From assembly GCA_949316235.1 (NCBI GenBank), contig OX438751.1, positions 15,686,801-15,750,800 of the forward strand: a DNA stretch of 64,000 nucleotides. Direction: 5' to 3'. Shown piece after piece: positions 33,745 through 46,889 of this stretch; within the stretch, counting starts at the first letter, position 1, and each line of letters opens with the position of its first letter. The position numbers were made by a program, and so were the translations under genes. This stretch comes from Oegoconia quadripuncta (Eukaryota > Arthropoda > Insecta > Lepidoptera > Autostichidae). The notes beneath the pieces were generated by a model. It was given only the letters and a program-made list of their open reading frames with translations, was not told the DNA's origin and did not search any database.

Positions 33745-34085
33745 TAAAAACTTACAACTTTAAGATTTCATTGATATTTTTTTCCCTGGAACGGCTGAAC
33801 AGGTTTTCATAAAGCATGGCTTACTGGTAACCTTTATCTAGTTTAATATTATATACCTACCGGATGAGTTATTTCAGTTTCCATTGGTATTGTTTTCTCC
33901 GGGTGTTATATGCGATCAGTCAGACTTTAGCACACGTGTATTTGTCATGATTTCCCTTGAGAACATCTCCTCTTCTTTTAAACCAAGCAACTGTGTCAAA
34001 AGTCAAATATCTGCAAAACGGCTGAACAGATTTTAATAAAGCATGGCAAATAACCTTTTCCCTAGTTTAATATTATATAAAAAAA
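33745..34085. repeat. Two related direct repeats of about 70 bp
   Basis: 'acggctgaacaggttttcat..aaagcatggc..ctagtttaatattatata' near 33790-33855 recurs near 34018-34080 with substitutions. The phrase resembles the interior of family D elements. Confidence 0.5.
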
Positions 34086-36604
34086 CCGCTCTCAAATTGG
34101 ACCATTTATTTATTGAGATATTTTTGGACAAAGACTGGACACACATCCACAAAACGCCGTTAAACACCCGTCGCTTTCCATCGGAGGTTAAAAAGGCAGT
34201 AACAAAGGTGCAGCGAACAGCGTACATGATCAAATTTAGCGTTTTTTTTCTATCCACGTCAACGATAGCAATGGCGATCCTGTTCGATGTTACCCTACTA
34301 CAGCTGATGATACAATCTAGGGTGAAAATGACAATTGACAGATAAGTTGTAACTTGATTGTGGAATAATTACATGCCCAGAACTAATGATCAAGTTAGAG
34401 ATGATAGAAAATCTAAGAATGATAAGCATCAGCTGCGATAAAATCATATATTCTAACAAAACTTTAAGACATACCGGCAAGGGACGAATGTAAACGAAAT
34501 CTAAAGAATGAAGAATCTGATATGGTACAAAGACCAGACAGTTTCAAAAAAGATATTCTGAACTTCATGTCTACATGCTCTCTACTCTGCTTTGCATCTG
34601 AAATCTCTCAATGCAATCTGAAGTCTTGGCAGTGAGAGCAAAAGCTGTAGGGTAGCTGAGTCGAAGTGGGTATGTTTATTTAAACAATATTACAGCACAT
34701 CCCTGATTACTGAACGGTAAAGATACTTATTTCACTATTCCCTTTTTCTGGGAAATGGTATCTACTGAGTATATACTCAGTATATATCTATACACCTATG
34801 GTAAATCCAAATGTTGCATAATATAGTAATTAAGGTTATAGTTATTATCCTACATCAAAGGGTCGTTTATGTCTGATATCAGGTTATCGCAAAAGATAAC
34901 ATTTAATTAATAATAAACCGATTGTTCAGTCTATTACGCGATTGTTGGTACTGACTGAGTAACAGAATCAAAGTCAACAGCGCCTCTATATTTTATAATC
35001 TTCATGTTAGCCTAGAAAGACAATATCTTCAAAAACATAACGTGACACTAGATTTGACTACATACGTGAATATGGGATAGCGAAAGGATAATTTAGGGGT
35101 TTAAATTCGTTTTTTTGATCAAATTGCCCAGGCTACTACAAACTAGAAATTGTAGAGGGAACTTGTTTTACTCGTAAATTCTCGAGGATGTTTTCTCTTT
35201 AAAAATTAGGTTTAGCTGGCCTTGCAGATATGTACCTATATTTACAGGCTTTTATTTGACTTGCAATATTCATAATATAAGTTGTCCATTTCAAAATTTG
35301 GAACTAAACTTAGAACCATTTCCTGTTTACCTATGGAGCTGAAATTTTACATACTCGTTCAGTGTTGATGACGATACTTTTTTTGACATGAACTGATACT
35401 GCATCCAGGGTCGTCTCTTCGTGAGGGTAACTGCACGGATATTACATTATGCATAAACGGTTAGTTTTGATAATTAAACATGATTTTCGCGATTACCTAA
35501 TGGTGCAGCCAGGATTGTCTCTCCAAGAGGGATCTCCTCTACGGTTAATATATACGTACGTATATACGAAATTATGTATACATAGATTAGAAATTTTGTG
35601 ATAATCGCGATAAGGTTTTAAATGCTTGTTTTAAAAGTATTTTTAATGTAAAACTTATTGTATTATTTATAGTAAATACGAGTAGGGGTGATGGTTTAAT
35701 TGCTTGATAAAAAGTGATAGATTACCGATGCAGTAAACAGAAGCAAATGATAGATGTTACTCGTAAATGACATTGAAGGTAACTGTACCCTACTTGAGTT
35801 ACCATATTGTGACCAGTTATTGACACAGTTGTCAAATAGTTTTAAAAAGGTTAGGAATTTTTGAAATAATAATAAATTAAAGAATTAATTTATATTTGTA
35901 AAATATGGAAATGCTAAATTATCTTGTACAAGTATTACAATTTAAGCTTATTAAAAATAATATAGGTTACGAGTACCTACATAATATTTTTGGAGGAAAC
36001 GTAACATGAAAAAATCAATCGTTTTTGTTGTCAAATACACCAATGAGCCTGTAATGATTTTTGGTAAAAGAATAAGTACCACGAAGTAGTACTCCTCCAA
36101 TATCTAGATATGTATCTAATACATCACGCAGACACCAATTCACATGCATTGCATACAATCACATTCACACGTGTACATTAACTCACACATTCGCACACAC
36201 TGACACAATGTTAAATAACATAAAATCCATTGTACAATATCCAAATCTATTCAGCTCATTCCATTCGGCTCTCTACCGTATTTTTGTTATCTCTATTGAT
36301 TCTCCACATACCTTATGTATGTATGTATATGAATAATGTTCCATATTTGTGGGAATATATATATTTGGCGTACTATGTATAGATCATAGGATCTAGTTGC
36401 GGAGATGACAAGCTGTAAATAAATGATCAATTACGAATGAGTGACGAGTTTGCGGAATATTAACTCCAAAGTGTTATACTATACTATGATGACACTATGA
36501 TGCAAGGTAAGTCTTCCAAATGTAAAAATTAAAGTTCCATGTTTCTAATTTTCTATAAATCGGCGATGGTCATATCCTGATGCGTTCGATAAATAGGTAT
36601 TGTT
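34086..36604. other. AT-rich intergenic DNA
   Basis: No supported gene. It includes an 18-bp perfect palindrome, actgagtatatactcagt, at 34764-34781. The frame at 34043-34345 has no recognised domain. Confidence 0.45.
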
Positions 36605-36800
36605 TTTACATACAACGGGGTAGTGCTTGATCTCAATCACACCTGAAGGCTATCGTGTCAAAATAGAGAGTGAACACCGAGAGACTTCACTCTCTCGCTA
36701 TCATGCTTAGCCGCCTGATATTAAGTGAAGATTAGGCCGACAGTAGAAACTCACTAACCCGAAACCCTCAACTTATTTGGGGACTCGCTAAGAAAAAGAA
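36605..36800 (-). mobile_element. SINE family B fragment carrying a 72-bp insertion
   Basis: 'gcttgatctcaatcacacct' and 'gatattaagtgaagattagg' are normally adjacent in family B. Here they are separated by 72 bp, flanked by CCTGA direct repeats (36642-36646 and 36714-36718). The insert contains the inverted pair agagagtga/tcactctct. Confidence 0.6.
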
Positions 36801-37224
36801 GACGTTTTCCCTAAGGGGATAAGTAAGGATAAGTCCTTACGTCTAGAGCGATTAGGTGGTACCAAATTTAGCGATCGAACGCAAGCGAGCTAAATAGCAA
36901 ATTATTGGCGATCGAACGCGAAAATTTTTACATGGTACGACGGCTACAGTCAGACTGCCTAACACAATTGCTTTGGGAATTGTAATTGTTAATGACGTCG
37001 ATGTACTGTCCGTCCTTGTCATATCGTAACACAATGATAAGGGTGGATAATGCATTGGTATCGCTATTGCTTTAAGTTTGGCGATGAAGCCCCTATGTTT
37101 GTTATGCTCATGATCCCGTAGTCGAGTTTTACGACACTTACGGGAAGTGACGGATTAACCTGCTGTATCATTCTCCTCTGTCGGAAACCACGCTATATGT
37201 CCTCCTAGTCAAAATTTATATAAG

Positions 37225-37462
37225 GTACTAGCTTTCCGGCTGCGGCTTCCCCTGCGTGGAATAGCTTTATAGCGGATATGTTTAATTTGTCTATCCCGCA
37301 GGAACTACTCACTTTATCGGGATAAAAAGTATCACATATCTTAATCCAGAGTATATTCTACGTATATATAACACATTTTATCTCAATCCGTTCGACTGTT
37401 TCCTCGTGATTCAGCAACAAACAAACAAATATTCCAGCCTTCGCATTTTTAATATTAGTTAA
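37225..37462 (-). mobile_element. Helitron-like element, family D
   Basis: The reversed copy begins 'tactagctttccggctgcgg' and continues 'cctgcgtggaatagctttat', 'cccgcaggaactactcactt' and 'cgcatttttaatattagtta'. Full length relative to 29935-30185. Confidence 0.6.
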
Positions 37463-38551
37463 ATTAAACAAGCTCAGTTTTAAATTTTGAAAACAAATTA
37501 AATTGCGGTTTGTTTCCTTCACCAACGCATGATTTCTACAACCGAATTGAAGAATAATCTATTACTAGGTTTCAAGTTTTATCTATGTAATAATACTACT
37601 ACAGTCATCAGTATATCGGTCATGAATGCTGATTCTCGTAAATGTACATAATTCTTTAGCCTGACGAACAACTTAGGGTCAGCGCGCACTTGTGATTTTT
37701 AGTCGACCGATAGTTTAGTCGCAGTCATTTTTGATAGTTCGATCGATTCGTCACATGCGTGCACTGCCATATAACTCCATACTGAATCCCACAACGATGA
37801 AACTATCGCCTTAATAATCACAAGTGCGGGCTGGTTCTAAGGGAACAAAATTGAGCCTGAGAGCTTTATTAATGTGCATTGTATCTAAACAACATTCATC
37901 GACAACGACATTGATTCACTGTTGTGATAAAAACTAGCAAGCCACTTACAAAGTTCCTCTGAAAGCAAGCCCACTGTGGTTAAAGCCAATATTACTACAA
38001 AATCTACAGTTTTTTAGTTAAAGTCACGTTTATTAGAAATTAAATGAATGTACCGATTCAAAAATTGTTTTTTAAAACTATTCGATACCTAGTGTTTTCG
38101 AAATTGTTCTTAGTCATATTTAATATAAAGCAGTTACAATATGATTAACATTTGTTTTTTACCTATTTAGGTAAAATGCTACGTATTTCTTTGCATAGAT
38201 GCAACTCTACATTTCTACAAAGTGTGCCTTATTAGGTTGGTAAATGATCAACGACATTTGAAATTCAATTAATAAAATTCTTTTAAAATAGTACGAAAAT
38301 AAATTTACGGTTGTGAGTACCTATCTATAGATTTCTTTTATAGATTTTCATTTATATGGGTCAATAAACAATATTACAATAATTTATTGATAAATAAACA
38401 AAAAGTACAATAATTGTGACACCAGCACCGTTAACCACAGGCACAGAATTAATATAGTAAGTTACATCATTATGAAATATTTCCGATGTATTGTTATAAG
38501 ACTTTCTGTAATTGCGAACGATAAACAGAAGAGAATAGAAAAATTGACCAC
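37463..38551. other. Intergenic DNA, nothing recognised
   Basis: AT-rich sequence with no supported gene or repeat. Confidence 0.4.
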
Positions 38552-38985
38552 TAACTCTACTTCCTATACAACGTGATAGGTACTAGTATAATAGAAACCA
38601 TAAGTTCCCTTTAACAGTTCTTAGGTGTAACTGCTTTAACATGTTATCATAGGAATAATAAAGGGGTGAGGGGGGGCATAGAAGGGATTTTTGAAGTCGA
38701 ATGCTGGTTAATCTAATGTTACTTGCTCGATAACGTTTAATAATATAATAATTCCGAGATTTTTCTCTTTTTATGAAAATTGAGCCACATACGAGACTAA
38801 AAATCCAAAAATTTTCTCCCAACTCTACTTCCTACACAACTTGATAAACATATTATAAACCATGAGTTCCTCTTAACACTTCATAGGTAATAGTAACGTT
38901 TCTATCATAGGTTTAAGCTAGGGATCCCTTCTTCAAGTCGAATGCCGTTTGATCTAATGTTACTTGCTCGATAACGTTTACCTAC
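38552..38985. repeat. Diverged tandem duplication of about 190 bp
   Basis: 'taactctacttcctatacaa' to 'gttacttgctcgataacgtt' (38552-38741) recurs at 38821-38980. The copies differ by many substitutions and indels, so the duplication is old. No coding potential. Confidence 0.7.
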
Positions 38986-39949
38986 TTACTTATATGTTTG
39001 TAAGTCATATTAAATCATTGCATTACAGAGGTGACTTTCAAACAAAATAGGACCTATATGACTAGCTATTTTAGTAGTAACTCGGGCAAGGTTTGAAATA
39101 CCTACCTTATTTTTATGGTGCGTTCAGAGAGATTAAGATAACATTTTGAAGGACTCTTGAGATAATGGGAAACCGAAATCTCGGCTAATCTCAACAAATT
39201 CATTATCTGATAATGCATTCAGTACCTACTTGCACATGGAAAATAAGTCTTAAATTCAATGCCAAAAGATAAGTCATAAAATCAATAGAAGTGTACCTAA
39301 TGTAATGTAAATAAAAATATCATAGGGTTGGTACCTAGGTAGCCAAGTCAGAACATTCGTTATAAACCAATGATATTTTCTAACATCGAGCGAGAGCAAA
39401 GAGAATTTTAAAGGTATTAGTTTTAGATATAGGTCAGTACCTACATGATTCGGCACAGACAATTCTTGGTTATTCGCCAAATCATTGTAACTGTGAACTA
39501 AACCAAGGGCCGTATGATTTATGAACTTTGAACAAACGTAGAAAGATTATACGTACATAGGTACCATTTCCTACGTTACACATCTACACGAATATTTTGG
39601 TGTTACTCATTTAAAACATAACCTCAAAATTACGTTCCAAAGTGTATTATTTCTATTTGTGATCTTGTTAATTAGTAATATACTTACAACAGAGAGTATT
39701 GCGTAGAGCCCCCTGAGCAGACTATTTATGAACACTTCACACACACACCTATTGGCAATGTGCATTAATGCACCCAATAACAGAACAGACACAGTTCAGC
39801 AGTCGATGCGTCGGTGCTGAGTCGTAACACTGGTTCCTCCTTCACTGATGTACCGTGCAAGTGTTGTATAACATGGGCACTAGAGCAATAATTGATGAAA
39901 CCACTGTTTTGTCAGCAGAGTCCGCCATGACCAATTAGTACAATTTACA

Positions 39950-40145
39950 ATCACACAGCGTTCCAACAACGCGCTGACGGCATCGGAACAAGCGAGCCGA
40001 GTTCACGTTATAGAATTCTCTCGTGCCGCTGCTGCGTTCGCGCTCCGATACCAGACCGCACGCACACATGCGCCCGCGCGCGCTACCTGTACACATATAG
40101 GCACACACTTATTATGCATTAAATATAGGTTGGTGACGCGCCGCC
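39950..40145. promoter_or_regulatory. CpG-rich island about 9 kb upstream of Hr38
   Basis: 'acaacgcgctgacggcatcg', 'ccgctgctgcgttcgcgctc' and 'cgcccgcgcgcgctacctg' form a CpG-rich block. It could be an alternative Hr38 promoter or 5'UTR exon, or an enhancer. No coding frame or clear splice donor on plus was identified. Confidence 0.35.
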
Positions 40146-40708
40146 GGGCTGACTCCTACACTAAACTGTACTGATAAACTAATGTAATGTATATGATATC
40201 TTATCTGCCGTTATCAGGGTAATCCTACGGAAATTTTAATTTACATAAAAACCGAAAAAGTTTCGTTTATCAATGTACCTAAGTACGTATAAATATTGCT
40301 TGATAATTTTTGACATAGATGACATGTCAAATAAATAAGAAAAAATATTTACAGCCAGTCTTAAATTAAGTAAAAAGTTGTTATGAATTGATGGTTGGTG
40401 ATGGATGATCATACATGATGGATTACCTAATTAATAAATATCATATCATACAAAGTTCTAACATAATATTTTAGTACAATATAGGTACTTCTACAGAAGC
40501 TACTACTTCGGAAGATTTACAAATTCGCTACAGTAGTGGCAGTGCAGTATCTCGTCTCGCATGAACTTCGATGTAGTTCGTACACACTTCCTCTAGCGCT
40601 TTGGCCCCTGTGAATTTGTTTTTACTTTACCTGGAAAAGTAGCACATGTTCTTCTCCAATCCTTCGTGTATTATTGTGCCAAAAATTGGACATTATAGCA
40701 CAGTTTTT

Positions 40709-40716
40709 TGACGTCA
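40709..40716. promoter_or_regulatory. Consensus CRE (TGACGTCA)
   Basis: A single full palindromic CRE in AT-rich sequence, about 560 bp downstream of the CpG island at 39950-40145. Confidence 0.4.
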
Positions 40717-41005
40717 TCGAAATAGCCGAATTTCACTTTGTGTAAGTATTCTAGCATCACGTACGTACACGGTTCACTTTTCGAAATGTGCACAAATGAA
40801 AAGCAAGATCAATATACCTATTAACATTTTAGCATACCTACTTACGAAAGCTTCATTAATGTATACAAAAAATCTGAAATATTTGATAAAATATACAAAA
40901 TAGCCTTTCGGTTCAGTGGTGCCCTATGTACCTATAGTGGATATGTGAGCATCTATGTTATTATTTATTTTTCTGATCTTTTTATTTTCGAAACTAAAAT
41001 AAATT

Positions 41006-41560
41006 TCATCATCACATCAGCCACAAGACGTCCACTGCTGAACATAGGCCTGCACCATAGAATTCCAGAGTGACCTGTTGGAAGGGGCCTACATTTAGCG
41101 ATTTCCTGCTACCTTTATCAGGTCGTCGGTCCACCTTGTGAGTGGACGTTCTACGCTACGGGCTATGTCAGTGACCTTCGTTTGCCTACGCATTTCTTCA
41201 TTCCTGGTTTGATGCCCGCTCCATAGCTCGTTGCCTGACTTTGAGCTTTCTTATGAGGTTCACAGTTAGAGACTACGCTTCAGTGCCAAAAGTCATCACT
41301 GGTAACACACATTGATTAAAGATTTTCGTCTTCAAGTACTGAGGTATCTTTGACGAGAAAACGTTGCGCAGTTTCCCGAACGCTATTAAGCCGAGTTGGA
41401 TTCATCAATTGGCCTCTCTCTCGCAGTAGAACCTGTCTAGTCGCATCTCTTGACGTACTCGCTTACAACTTCAAGAATGGAGTTCCCAACTGATATGATG
41501 ATTTTCGTTTTGTCCGTGTTAAATATATATTACTTTTTTTGCTCAGTCTTCTCGGGAGAG
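41006..41560 (-). pseudogene. RTE-type LINE, C-terminal reverse transcriptase remnant
   Basis: Read on minus, pieces of the RTE ORF2 C-terminus are recognisable in order: KLRNVFSSK, FNQCVLPVM (worn), AMERA, the GH.....R region, VGRPP.RWTDDL (from 'aggtcgtcggtccaccttgt') and the terminal QQWTS phrase. Many frameshifts and stops. The longest RTE copy of this type in the window and 5'-truncated. Confidence 0.65.
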
Positions 41561-42740
41561 TCAATCTTGTTAATGAGAGGTAATTTCAAGTTAAATTTAC
41601 GGATTCAAGTAATTATTTAATGAAAATAAATGAATGTCATTTTCATGTAGTCTTTCAGGCAGGTTAAAGGTCTGGAGCTATTGCGGGGATTGAAGTGTTC
41701 AAAGTTCTTTCTCAGCCTTCAGATACGTATTATGTGTTCGTACCTACTATAAGCAGGGGTAGATAGATATAGACAGGGGATGAGTTTGATCTCTCTCTCT
41801 CTGCCCTTATATTTAAATTATCAGATCGACCCAACCTATATATATAATATTTGCTTATTTTGGTGGAAAATGGCGAATGAATTATTTTTATAAAATGATA
41901 TCATCATATACAGTCACATTATGTGCAATAGATCGCAGTAAGTCAGATATAAACTCAATATCACCTTAACAAAATTTAAAAATCGTTTGACCGGTTTTTT
42001 CTACATAAATCAAAAGTTGAAGGAATGTGTGGAAGAATTGTTAATTTATAATCAAGAACTATAATTAAATAGTTGATTATGAATTCGATTGCAATAAATT
42101 ATCATAAAATTCCACTATGGGCAAACGGGGCTAAGAGTTAATCTTGAAGATACATAGTTGTCCATCCCAAAGAAATGGAATAATTTTGGTTATTAATATA
42201 ATGAATTTGCTCCAGTTAGAGGTCATTTGACATTTATTATTGGTGAATTACCTACTATTCGTACTGTACTTTTTCTCCAAAAACTGGTATGAGAAATATT
42301 TGACATGATATTTTATTGGACTTTGATTATTACCTACATTCGTTTTGTCCTAATTTTTGTTGCACTTCATTGACTATTTTTTATTTGACACTTATTGAAC
42401 TAACCATTTTTTTATTTTTTGTAATATTACTTAATGGTTAAATTATTTAGTTTGGGTTTCGATTTTTACCTATAGATTATTTAATTATTATTATTCAATA
42501 GTGACTTTCCGCCGACTTATTTTATAAGAATAGTTATAAAATATGAGAATCTGTAATTGGCATAACTTTGGCTTATAGATTTTGTGTGATAGTTTTTAGG
42601 ATTCTGTATTATTGAAAAATAAAAAATGAATAATACTACAACAAATAGGTATTGATAATGGGGGAATGATACCGTGAGAACCGATTTTTGAAATTTATGC
42701 ACTCGAACTAGATAAACATGGTAACTTTCTTTATAATATT
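41561..42740. other. AT-rich intergenic DNA
   Basis: A ct dinucleotide run lies near 41793-41804. No gene recognised. Confidence 0.45.
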
Positions 42741-43189
42741 GGGTCTTTACCTATGAAATTGGAGTTTTTTTTCTTCGTTAATCATATGTACCAATTCCTG
42801 CAATTTTCAAAGCTATATCCAAATTTGTTTTTATTTGGAAAATGGAATATTATTTCAAGGTTTCACATGAAATATTTTTTCATTTCTGGGCTAAAACACA
42901 TAATAAAAAAAATTTTAACAGAGCTCTTTTCATGTGCTTCCCATAATCATTTCTTAGATTCGCTGAAACTTTTATAAAGCGGTTACTTTTAAAAATTAAT
43001 GCTGCCTATACTTAACTTAATGTTATCCGATAATTCGAATTATCGGATATTCGAAATATCCGAAAACACACAAAGTTTAGCTAAATTTGGATTTGCCGTT
43101 CCCAAAAAAAAAACAAAAATGTTTGTATGGAGAAAACAGTCTTAATGAAATACTTCATACACAACGCCAATTTCATAGGTAAGGACCTA
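42741..43189. mobile_element. MITE family F, copy 1
   Basis: The terminal inverted repeats are ggtctttacctatgaaattg on the left and the reverse of 'caatttcataggtaaggacc' on the right. The interior is about 85-90% alike to 60934-61341 by eye (aaagctatatccaaatttgt, ggtttcacatgaaatatttt, gatttgccgttcccaaaa). A right-hand TA flank suggests Tc1/mariner-type insertion. The apparent frames at 42753-42977 and 43081-43449 are element sequence, not genes. Confidence 0.75.
43025..43048. repeat. 24-bp perfect palindrome inside MITE copy 1
   Basis: atccgataattcgaattatcggat (read as arms of 12) is followed by a second near-palindrome, ggatattcgaaatatcc. The corresponding site in the other MITE copy (about 61207-61225) lacks this extension. 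Confidence 0.8.
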
Positions 43190-44329
43190 ATAGATCGACA
43201 AATATGTGAGTTATACTCATAATATTTATTTAAAAAAGTTTTAGAATATGTTGGTGCTGGCAAATATTTAGAACTTGAAGAGTTTTTGAATTGTGAGCGA
43301 CGTAACTTGCGATAGAAGCTCAAAAATCCATCATCGTTGTATTGTTTTTCTGAGATTCTAAAGCGGGTTCTAAAGATAAATGAAACTGTATAACAGATTC
43401 TTTTAATTATCTTGAATGTAAGTTTTATATTTACCAACAAGCACCACATGTTAACTAAATAATATCCTGTATCTATGTAAATATAAAAAGGAGATCTAAT
43501 AGAATATAATAAAATCTACTCACAACGCAAACGTGTAGACCGATGTTGATGAAATTTGGCAGGAGCATTCCTTAGGTCACTTACAGGCGTACTAGGAAAG
43601 GATGTGTGAATAAATCCGCGGGGCGCCCTCTGCTTTTCCTATAAGTTACATTTAGCTGGGTACCGATTTTGGTCTCTATACTCGCAGTTTGACATAAAAA
43701 TTTATAAATCGATTTTTATAATTTTCTTTCAAAGGATCGAAGATTGTATTATAATGATGAGTTTTTTACATCAAGAAATTTATTAATTTGAAACATTCTT
43801 TGCCTGGGTTATGAAACGCCTTTGGCCAGTGCTATTTCTACATTGTATGAACTGTTACTGGTTTTTAAATTTACGACTAAAAATGGAATAAACAGTTTCC
43901 TATGTAGTTGCGTTATATTGCCGGGTCAATTAACACCTTTGACAGATGGACAAGTGTTTCGTGGGTGAGTCGTCGATGCGACAGCATCGATTATTGGTAA
44001 AATTAGAATAACTGGACGCTTGCCCGTTTCGAGAGCAGCAAATAGTACTGGGGCATGCGACCAATCGTAGCCGCAAATACATACGCCGTGAATGCGGACA
44101 CTCCGCTGCAGACAACCTCACCTTACACCGTTCATCAAACATAGATAATCACAAAAAACTAAATAAAAGATTGTAAAAAGCATTTTCATGCATTAGAATC
44201 GCTTTGGGATAAAATTAAGCTTATTGATCTTCACATCACTAACGAGCATAAAAGTTTTCTCACATCTTGTAGCCACAAGGTGGATGAATGACTTGATAAC
44301 GGTCACGGGAAATTCCTGAATGAAGGCCG
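43190..44329. other. Intergenic DNA with a Helitron-like scrap
   Basis: 43495-43630 contains 'gtgtagaccgatgttgatga' then 'aatttggcaggagc', a partial family D-like sequence. The moderately GC-rich stretch 43920-44150 is open on both strands without a family signature. Confidence 0.4.
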
Positions 44330-44589
44330 CCTGAAACCATATTCCGGAAAACTATGGGAGAGGTCTATGTTCATCAGTGGATAGTAGCTTATATAATCAT
44401 TAAAGTACGCGTACATTGCAGAGCAGCAGATTTTTAAATAAGTATAGTGAGAATGTATTTGATGTTATTTTTCATCAAAAAGCCAGAGACAATTTAATAT
44501 AAATATACGACATAATTTTTGGTCCGCGTACTATTAAGGTCCTAAATCACACCTTGTAAATTATGTCATTTGGTGTGATAACAAGACAG

Positions 44590-44800
44590 AAGTGACAAGA
44601 CCTGATTTCGAAAACGACAAGACAGAATCTGCCCTAGATGCAGGGTATACCTACAATCTAAGGGACAGATCCAACCTCAGTCCATCTCTATTCAAAGATT
44701 ATGCCATAGCAGTTACCTTCACCACTTTCCAAGATGTCACAAACAGCATAGATAAGAAACTACGTATGGAAGCTAAGCTTAAAACAAGTAGTTTTTAGAA
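44590..44800 (+). pseudogene. Copia-like polyprotein fragment
   Basis: The frame includes YNLRDRSNLSPSLFKDYAIA and ..NSIDKKLRMEA. This resembles the linker before the reverse transcriptase of Ty1/copia polyproteins, where 'LRDRS..P..YKDF.A' is followed by an EA/W..AM region. Only about 65 codons remain and no LTRs were found. The call is tentative. Confidence 0.4.
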
Positions 44801-45280
44801 GTTCAATTTTTAAATGTGATAGTATTGTAGTTGCTATAGTCGAAACTTTGAACTCAAGTTTTTCTTATTTAGCTGCATTGTAAGGATTTTTTTACATATA
44901 GTGTAAGGCAAACGAAATGACGGGTCCTTTAAATGAAATATGCCCACCGCCGCCGCCGTCATGAACATTTGCATTACCCCGGAGCTGCACATGGGTTACC
45001 GACCTTTTAGGACTCCATTGACTCCCCTATTGAAGCACCCCGGTTAAACAAGGCAATATCTCCATAACGAGAATGCATTATCAAACTATAATAAAATTTA
45101 AATAACTGTGCAATTTAAATATGTGAAACTGTATCTAGTTCTAGGCACACGGCCGTGTTGCAGACAAGTTTTGTGCCGGCCAGTGTTATTTGCCTAATCA
45201 TTTCTCACAATCATAACTTTTCCTTCTTCGTCAAGCTAGGAACGCTAAATTCTAGTAAAAAACTCACTCATTCGCTTTCA

Positions 45281-45352
45281 GGCATTTCAGAGATGATGAA
45301 GCCAAGAAGGGGAAATTATATTGGTAGTATTGCGGTCGTAGTGCTGTCGACG
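45281..45352 (+). other. Candidate signal-peptide-like first coding exon
   Basis: A plausible acceptor (ttcgctttcag|gcat), an ATG at 45293, 20 codons (MMKPRRGNYIGSIAVVVLST: basic start then hydrophobic core) and a strong donor (gacg|GTAAGTAT) with phase 0 after the last codon. It looks like the start of a secreted protein or an alternative 5' exon. Hr38 exon 3 also begins in phase 0, but no evidence links them. No downstream partner was identified. Confidence 0.25.
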
Positions 45353-46889
45353 GTAAGTATAGAGACAAATCTATAATGAATATCCGCAAGGGAACCTAAC
45401 TTAATTGATAACAATCCTTTAACAAAGTTTAGTATACCATCTTAGTATAAAAACCTATCAGATACCAAAAATACGCTACAAGACCTCTATGATGCCACAG
45501 ATAATACTGTATGTGGCCAAAAATGATACTATCATATTATAATCAAGATAGTTACTATTTTGCTAGAACTGCTCCTCATTTGGCAGTTTTGTTTATTGTA
45601 AATAAATAAATCCTAAACATTTAATATCCACAACGGAGTGAAGTCAAAATTGAAGACAATCTTATTGGTTCGATTACTTCCATAAATACCAAACAAGAAA
45701 AATATTGAATACCTAGTACGTTATTTTTTACGTTACGTTACGTACGTTATTATCAAAAAATCAGCAACCATTTCAACCTGTATCACTTTCACACTATCTT
45801 CAGGGAACTACTATACTGTGTGTGCAGTAAATCGGAACTGAACAAATGAAAATACTAAAATTCACAAAATAATCACAGTAATGCATTGCTGAATGACTAA
45901 AAGAATTTAAAAACATTTACATTATTTCATACCTATTGACATGATGATACGTAGTGATGGCGCACCAACAGGGGGAAACCTGTAAGTGGAATGCTATAAT
46001 ATTTTAAATCAATGTGTATATTGATTGTCATTAGATAAGTAAGGATAAATTGGATCTCAATATTTTTATAGGTGAAACCAACAAACCCATTGTTGTTTAT
46101 GTATATCGAACTTGTCCCCTTTCACATTTAAGTTTTGCCTGGGATTTAATATAACATTAATCAATTCTCCAAAAGTCGCTCTACCTGTAGATAATTTAAT
46201 ATTTCAAAACACATTAGCATTCCTAAAAGCGAACAAACAGTTTTAGCAATAAAAATCTAAATATGTGACATTTTCTGCAACCCAATTAATCTTAGCGTAT
46301 TCCTCATTTATTAACTTCTTTTCTTCTGATTTATTAATTACCTCTTCGATTCTTACAACATATGCCTATTAAAACAGAGAACGCTACTTGTATACCTAGA
46401 TAAAAATATGGATCAAATAACCAAATGTTATGAAATATACCTCTATATATGCACATGTTTGTTTAACCATTCTCCACCAAACTCGATTGCAACGAAACAA
46501 CTGTTGTATGACGCTATACTTTATAATAGGTATAAATAGACGATAGTTTTGAATATTTAGTTGTTCCCAATAAAAGTTACAATTAAGGTAAACTATGCAC
46601 TAAAATTGCTATGATTCTAGGATGTAAAATTATTGATAAAAATGGACGCTTATATTATTTATAACATATCTTTTAGACTTTTCGAGGGTAAGAACCCACT
46701 GAGTACATTTTGGATTTGTGTTGTATCATCAGCCGAAAGACGTTCACTACTGGACAAACGTCTCCCCCAAAGATCTCCACAACGATGAGTGTATATATAA
46801 AATATATCTCAATTCCAAAATCAATTATGTTAAAAAGAAATACATATATGTCCACATAATATGTGTTACTGAAAGCATCTATTTGTCAC
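45353..46889. other. AT-rich intergenic DNA
   Basis: Contains a short RTE-type LINE tail (46725-46790, minus). Nothing else recognised. Confidence 0.4.

Noticed and set aside
42753..43449. Two frames of 74 and 122 codons
   Set aside because: Both lie mostly in MITE family F, whose second copy at 60934-61341 shows the sequence is a repeat.
43930..44142. Cys/Arg-rich 70-codon minus frame
   Set aside because: The opposite strand is also open, cysteine spacing fits no known finger, and no splice context was found.
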